A DNA stretch of 33,403 nt, taken from assembly GCA_002783585.1 (NCBI GenBank), contig PFHB01000032.1, positions 1 through 33,403 on the forward strand. The letters are read 5' to 3'. The notes below the pieces were generated by a model. It saw nothing but the letters and a program-made list of their open reading frames with translations, did not search any database and had not been told where the DNA came from. Positions 30,088 through 33,403 of the stretch are shown piece by piece. This DNA is from Candidatus Omnitrophica bacterium CG_4_8_14_3_um_filter_43_15. GTDB lineage: Bacteria > Omnitrophota > Gorgyraeia > Taenaricolales > Taenaricolaceae. The translations under genes were made by a program, and so were the position numbers. Each line of letters starts with the position of its first letter. Within the stretch, counting starts at the first letter, position 1.

Positions 30088-30157
30088 TCAAATGAGCAGA
30101 CAACTTACGGAGTATCAACGACGTAAGTTGTAGGCCGAAGGCCGTCTGCGAATTTGA
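30088..30157. repeat. Structured inverted-repeat segment next to the tRNA remnant
   Basis: The outer arms TCAAATGAGCAGA (30088-30100) and TCTGCGAATTTGA (30145-30157) match with two mismatches. The inner arms ACAACTTACG (30100-30109) and CGTAAGTTGT (30122-30131) are perfect, and GGCCGAAGGCC (30133-30143) forms a small hairpin. It is a cloverleaf-like fold, too ordered for chance. Confidence 0.6.
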
Positions 30158-30213
30158 TCCCGCAATGCATTGTGCGGGAGGAAGCTGATATTCTACCATT
30201 GAATTACACCCGC
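30158..30213 (-). pseudogene. tRNA-Gly remnant (5' half only)
   Basis: On the - strand from 30213 the sequence GCGGGTGTAATTCAATGGTA, then GAATATCAGCTTCC, is the 5' half of a tRNA-Gly: acceptor strand, D arm and anticodon strand into the loop. It then diverges, entering a TCCCGCA/TGCGGGA hairpin (30158-30179). The T arm and acceptor 3' strand are missing or degenerate, so it should not give a functional tRNA. The TAA stop of the pfkB-family gene lies at 30204-30206, within the remnant. Confidence 0.75.
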
Positions 30214-31112
30214 GTTAATTTAATAAACTCTTTATACCGTTTTTCTATATCGCTCTTCTTGAGGCTCCCCAGGCGCTCGACGCTGAATGATTCAACGGCA
30301 AACGAAGCCATTATAGTGCCGTAAACAGCGGCCTTTCTGAGCGAGCTGCTGTTTAACCTGGCCTGATTGGACAAATACCCCATAAACCCTCCGGCAAAAG
30401 TATCGCCTGCGCCGGTAGGATCGATAACATTCTCTAAAAGGTACGCCGGTATCATAAAGGACGGATGCGACTTGGACACAAACAAAACACCGTGCTCGCC
30501 TTTTTTTATCACAACAATTTCAGGCCCCATCTTTATTATATCTTTTGCGGCCTTCATAAGGTTGCCTGTCTGGGCTAAAAGTTTGGCCTCTGAATCATTA
30601 ACAAAATATATGTCAACATTTTTAAGCAGCTTCTCCAGGGACGGCTTTTTTGTCTTGATCCAGTAATTCATGGAGTCGCAGGCAATAACCCTGGGCCTTT
30701 GTATCTGGCTTAAAACGCGGTATTGCAAATCAGGGTCTATATTAGCCAGAAACAAATGAGTTGAGCGGCTGTAACCTTCCGGTATTTTAGGATTAAATTC
30801 CGCAAACACGTTAAGCTGGGTATCAAGGGTTTGCGGATTATTTATATCGCAGGCATAGCTTGCCTTCCAGCGAAATGTCTTGCCGGATTCTTTTATCTCC
30901 AAACCGGAGATATTGATATTTTTCCTGCTTTTTAAAAAAGAAACATGATTCTTCGGAAAATCTTCTCCGACTACGGCAACCATATTAACCGGCGCAAAAT
31001 AACTTGCGCTTATGGAGAAAAATACAGCCGAGCCGCCCAGGCAGTCTATTTTTTCAGAAAAAGCTGTTTTAATTGTATCAAGCGCTACCGAACCAACTAC
31101 TAAAATTGACAT
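30204..31112 (-). CDS. PfkB family carbohydrate kinase
   Basis: The 302-residue protein belongs to the ribokinase/PfkB superfamily. The catalytic and anion-hole block is DPTGAGDTFAGGFMGYL (about 229-245, Asp base in GAGD). The N-terminal SVALDTIKTAFSEKIDCLGG contains the GG signature area of substrate binding, and VVIKKGEHGVLF is the usual strand before it. The sugar or nucleoside substrate is uncertain; the overall look is adenosine/ribokinase-like. Its last codons and stop overlap a tRNA-Gly remnant by ten bases. It is three bases below thiC. Confidence 0.88.
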   Translation of the reverse strand: MSILVVGSVALDTIKTAFSEKIDCLGGSAVFFSISASYFAPVNMVAVVGEDFPKNHVSFLKSRKNINISGLEIKESGKTFRWKASYACDINNPQTLDTQLNVFAEFNPKIPEGYSRSTHLFLANIDPDLQYRVLSQIQRPRVIACDSMNYWIKTKKPSLEKLLKNVDIYFVNDSEAKLLAQTGNLMKAAKDIIKMGPEIVVIKKGEHGVLFVSKSHPSFMIPAYLLENVIDPTGAGDTFAGGFMGYLSNQARLNSSSLRKAAVYGTIMASFAVESFSVERLGSLKKSDIEKRYKEFIKLTRV

Positions 31113-31115
31113 TTT

Positions 31116-32366
31116 TTAACCTTCAGCCACCTTCATTGAGCAAAACTCGCCGCACATGGTGCAATTATCTTTTGCCGCCTGATTTGTCTTTTTTCTTATC
31201 TTTGCGAAACGCTTGGGGGCAATGGATAATTTTTCCTGCAAGGCCCAATCCCTTTTCTTTCTGGCCTCGGAGATTTTTCTATCCCAGTCAACGGCGCCTT
31301 TTACGCCTTTTGCTATATCCGCTGCGTGCGCGGCTATACGTGAAGCAATGACTCCATCATAAACATCTTCCAGGTTAGGAAGGCCTAAATGTTCTGAAGG
31401 CGTAACATAACACAAAAAATCCGCGCCAGATGCCGCTGCTATTGCCCCGCCTATCGCGGATGTTATATGGTCGTATCCCGGCGCCACATCTGTAACCAGG
31501 GGCCCTAAAACATAAAACGGCCTGTTATTACACAGGCGTTTCTGCAGGATCATATTTGTCTCTATCTGATTTAAAGGCACATGCCCCGGCCCTTCAATAA
31601 TAACCTGCACGCCCGCTTCATATGCGCGCATGGCAAGCTCGCCTAAAAGAATCAATTCCTGCACCTGCGGCCTGTCAGTGGCATCAACTATTGTGCCCGG
31701 CCGCATGCCATCGCCTAAACTAAGCGTAATATCATATTTCTTTGCTATATTTAAAACCTCGTCAAAATCCTCATATAAAGGATTCTCTTTTTTATTCTTT
31801 TTTATCCACTCGGCAAGAAACGCCCCGCCTCTTGATACGATATCTATAAGCCGGTCCTGCTTAATCAATCTCTCAAGCGACTCTTTCGTAATACCGCAGT
31901 GCACTGTAAAAAAATCCACGCCATCCTTAGCCTGATTAATAAGCGCCTTAAATATATCATCGCCTGTCATTTTGGTTACTGCGCCGTGCTTTTTGTAAGC
32001 CGCTACGGCTGCCTCGTATATTGGCACTGTGCCGACAGGCACAATTGAATTTTCTACGATTTCCTGCCTTGTGCGCGCTATATCGCCGCCTGTTGATAAA
32101 TCCATAACCGTATCAGCCCCGGCTTCTACGGCAACGCGCAATTTTTCTATTTCATCATTTATGCTTGAATGGCCGCTTGAAGTGCCGAGATTGGCATTGA
32201 CTTTTGTCCGCAAACCGCTACCTATTGCGCAGGCCTTGATATTTTTGCCGTATTTAGCATTGTTCAGGGGAACGACGATCTCGCCTGAGGCTATATGTTT
32301 TAAAAGATATGCCTGGCCAACTGATTCGTCTTTTGCGATTTGACTTATAATATCTGCGGGAATCAT
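31116..32366 (-). CDS. thiC: Phosphomethylpyrimidine synthase ThiC
   Basis: ThiC is a radical SAM enzyme that turns AIR into HMP-P, the pyrimidine part of thiamin. The C-terminal cluster motif CTMCGEFCSM (about 402-411) holds the 4Fe-4S. Conserved blocks include NANLGTSSGHSSINDEIEKL, DLSTGGDIARTR, HCGITKESLERL and EGPGHVPLNQIETN. 416 residues fits the short bacterial form without the N-terminal extension. It overlaps thiD2 by ATGA. No TPP riboswitch precedes it in this window. Confidence 0.96.
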   Translation of the reverse strand: MIPADIISQIAKDESVGQAYLLKHIASGEIVVPLNNAKYGKNIKACAIGSGLRTKVNANLGTSSGHSSINDEIEKLRVAVEAGADTVMDLSTGGDIARTRQEIVENSIVPVGTVPIYEAAVAAYKKHGAVTKMTGDDIFKALINQAKDGVDFFTVHCGITKESLERLIKQDRLIDIVSRGGAFLAEWIKKNKKENPLYEDFDEVLNIAKKYDITLSLGDGMRPGTIVDATDRPQVQELILLGELAMRAYEAGVQVIIEGPGHVPLNQIETNMILQKRLCNNRPFYVLGPLVTDVAPGYDHITSAIGGAIAAASGADFLCYVTPSEHLGLPNLEDVYDGVIASRIAAHAADIAKGVKGAVDWDRKISEARKKRDWALQEKLSIAPKRFAKIRKKTNQAAKDNCTMCGEFCSMKVAEG

Positions 32367-32764
32367 ATATTTTGAATTTTTTTCATAGCCTTCTTTTCTA
32401 TGAAATATATTTTGAATCTCAACCCTTTAAAACCGGAGGCCGAACCGGGCGCGGCCAGCTTGAAAAACTCTTCAAGAGATCTCATTGACTCTTCCGCGCG
32501 GTGGATATTGTTGTAAAAAAGCTGTTTCAAATTTTTAGGCCGGCTTTTATCAAACGAACTTTTTTTGCCGATGTCGGTTCTTACGCTTCTTGATTTAATA
32601 ACGCTGCTTGAAAAAACATCGCTTATCTTGTGCCTGATATTTTTTAACGATTTTGTCAACGCTTTATCGTCTAAAACAAATCTTGTTATATCCTCGCAAA
32701 CCCGCAGCGCCTCGCGGCAACGGTTCAGATTAGCGTCTATCGCCCTTTGCAGCCTATCTTGCAT
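32363..32764 (-). CDS. thiD2: ThiD2-like HMP-P kinase
   Basis: The 133-residue protein matches the ThiD2 family (a domain also found fused to ThiE). It opens LQRAIDANLNRCREALRVCE and continues DITRFVLDD...LKNIRHKI. RTDIGKK and the middle helix NIHRAEESMRSLEEFFKL follow. ThiD2 is described as a strictly HMP-P kinase, which would take the ThiC product one step further to HMP-PP. Here it is stand-alone. It overlaps the RfaE2 gene by 28 bases, so the conserved first segment at residue 4 supports this start. Confidence 0.8.
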   Translation of the reverse strand: MQDRLQRAIDANLNRCREALRVCEDITRFVLDDKALTKSLKNIRHKISDVFSSSVIKSRSVRTDIGKKSSFDKSRPKNLKQLFYNNIHRAEESMRSLEEFFKLAAPGSASGFKGLRFKIYFIEKKAMKKIQNI

Positions 32765-33198
32765 AACAACCCTGTGGTTGAATAACCCCTGACAAACGGT
32801 ACTGACACTGTTTTTTTTACGATATCACTTCCGACAATATCCTTGGGCTTCCAATCGCCGCCTTTGGCTAAAACATCAGGTTTAATCGCCTTTATCAATT
32901 CGTAAGGCGTATCTTCGCTAAACATCACAACATAATCAACCGCTTCCAATGCAGCTAAAACTATTGCGCGGTCTTTTTGATTATTTATCGGCCTTTTCGG
33001 GCCTTTAATCTTACTGATAGACAAGTCAGAATTCAACCCGACAATTAATACATCACCCAACTTTTTCGCTTTTACCAAATACTCAACATGCCCGCAATGC
33101 AGGATATCAAAGCAGCCATTGGTAAAAACTATTTTTCTGCCTTTTGATTTAAGGCGTTTTATTATGCCTATTAGGTTTTTTGTGCTTTTCAGTTTCAC
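32737..33198 (-). CDS. rfaE2: RfaE2-type nucleotidyltransferase (HldE C-terminal domain)
   Basis: The 153-residue protein is the cytidylyltransferase-fold domain that activates heptose-1-phosphate for ADP-heptose (lipopolysaccharide core). NGCFDILHCGHVEYLVKAKK contains the HxGH motif (about 35-38). Further blocks are VGLNSDLSISKIKGPKRPIN, ALEAVDYVVMF and KGGDW. The kinase half (RfaE1/HldE N-terminal) is not in the window. The start is GTG, preceded by GGGAGGGG. The IS3-type element lies about 80 bases upstream. Confidence 0.9.
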   Translation of the reverse strand: MKLKSTKNLIGIIKRLKSKGRKIVFTNGCFDILHCGHVEYLVKAKKLGDVLIVGLNSDLSISKIKGPKRPINNQKDRAIVLAALEAVDYVVMFSEDTPYELIKAIKPDVLAKGGDWKPKDIVGSDIVKKTVSVPFVRGYSTTGLLCKIGCKGR

Positions 33199-33279
33199 CT
33201 ATTTAAACCCCTCCCAACCGCTTGTTTAGATATGTATGACAGAACCGCTCTTATTAGCTAAAATGCGGAGTATCGTACC

Positions 33280-33403
33280 TGTACTTCCCCTGTTTAGTGG
33301 ACTGTTTGTAAAGATGTAAAGAACTGCTTTTCAAATTCAAATGGGCTCATATAGCCCAACGACGAATGGGCCCTTTTTCGGTTGTAATATATTTCTGCAT
33401 ATT
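33280..33403 (-). mobile_element. IS3-family element, one end (partial)
   Basis: The element appears to start at TGTACTTCCCC (33280), a likely terminal inverted repeat whose TG start fits the family, and runs off the window. The transposase stop is inside this repeat region, as usual in IS3-type elements. Confidence 0.65.
33294..33403 (-). CDS. IS3-family transposase OrfB, C-terminal fragment (partial)
   Basis: The - strand frame ending in TAA at 33294-33296 gives YAEIYYNRKRAHSSLGYMSP followed by FEFEKQFFTSLQTVH. YYN..R.H..LGY.SP..FE is the C-terminus of the DDE integrase-like OrfB of IS3-family elements. The catalytic part is outside the window. Confidence 0.9.
   Translation of the reverse strand, partial: YAEIYYNRKRAHSSLGYMSPFEFEKQFFTSLQTVH

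Noticed and set aside
30079-30213. An intron-containing tRNA-Gly
   Set aside because: The 3' half of the tRNA is not found on the far side of the structured segment, so there is nothing to splice to.
1-33403. CRISPR arrays, prophage genes or ribosomal RNA
   Set aside because: No regularly spaced direct repeats, phage structural genes or rRNA segments were seen.

Overview
The window looks like a chromosomal contig from an uncultured bacterium of the PVC superphylum, most likely Candidatus Omnitrophota. This rests on family recognition, not on a search. The markers are an exosortase-system-associated protein of the TIGR04073 type (17908-18255), the PVC-restricted TIGR04137-type small basic protein (23020-23337), a very large membrane-anchored signalling protein (118-6132), a stand-alone ThiD2 and a stand-alone RfaE2. 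Both ends of the window run into insertion sequences: the C-terminus of an IS30-type transposase at the left edge and of an IS3-type transposase at the right edge.

Layout. The first 7.9 kb is read on the + strand: the IS30 remnant, a 2004-residue protein with S1-like segments and a C-terminal histidine-kinase module, then an AbiE-type (type IV) toxin-antitoxin operon with a consensus promoter, a candidate operator and a third, 57-codon ribbon-helix-helix gene. From about 8.0 kb to the right end every gene is on the - strand, so the reading order is right to left. RfaE2, ThiD2, ThiC and a PfkB kinase come first, then tRNA-Gly. Next are a LysM/M23-like lipoprotein, an AAA ATPase, a thymidylate-synthase-like protein, dGTPase, HD-GYP, a winged-helix protein, SPOR, the small basic protein, SH3, an MetG-C-like protein, a site-2 protease, AroB, RNase III and GNAT. 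These are followed by a single-pass membrane protein, PilZ, the TIGR04073 protein, a flavin reductase, a fumarylacetoacetase-like protein, a HhH-GPD glycosylase, HIT, PilZ, a DUF6941-like protein and an M48 protease. The last stretch holds a GIY-YIG element, PlsC, a BamE-like lipoprotein, Era, a radical SAM protein, a small membrane protein, YqeY, a riboswitch-controlled membrane protein, CspA and a YdjM-like protein. Many junctions are ATGA/TAATG overlaps or gaps of a few bases, as in long co-transcribed housekeeping runs.

Shared themes. Several parts point to cyclic-di-GMP signalling: an HD-GYP phosphodiesterase, two PilZ proteins and a c-di-GMP-I (GEMM-I) riboswitch with its own promoter and terminator. 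Nucleotide-pool genes (dGTPase, ThyA-like) and thiamin pyrimidine genes (ThiC, ThiD2) form pairs.

The most unusual content is in the non-coding parts. (1) A GIY-YIG endonuclease gene is tightly enclosed by two 46-bp inverted repeats whose central hairpins differ in sequence but keep their pairing. (2) Three unrelated genes (yqeY, the TIGR04073 gene and the small basic protein gene) share a structured leader that ends in the Shine-Dalgarno sequence; two copies contain an identical 43-bp block. (3) Long palindromes occur between genes, and a related one lies in frame inside the SPOR-protein gene. (4) A tRNA-Gly remnant breaks off in the anticodon loop, overlaps the pfkB stop codon and continues into a strongly folded segment.
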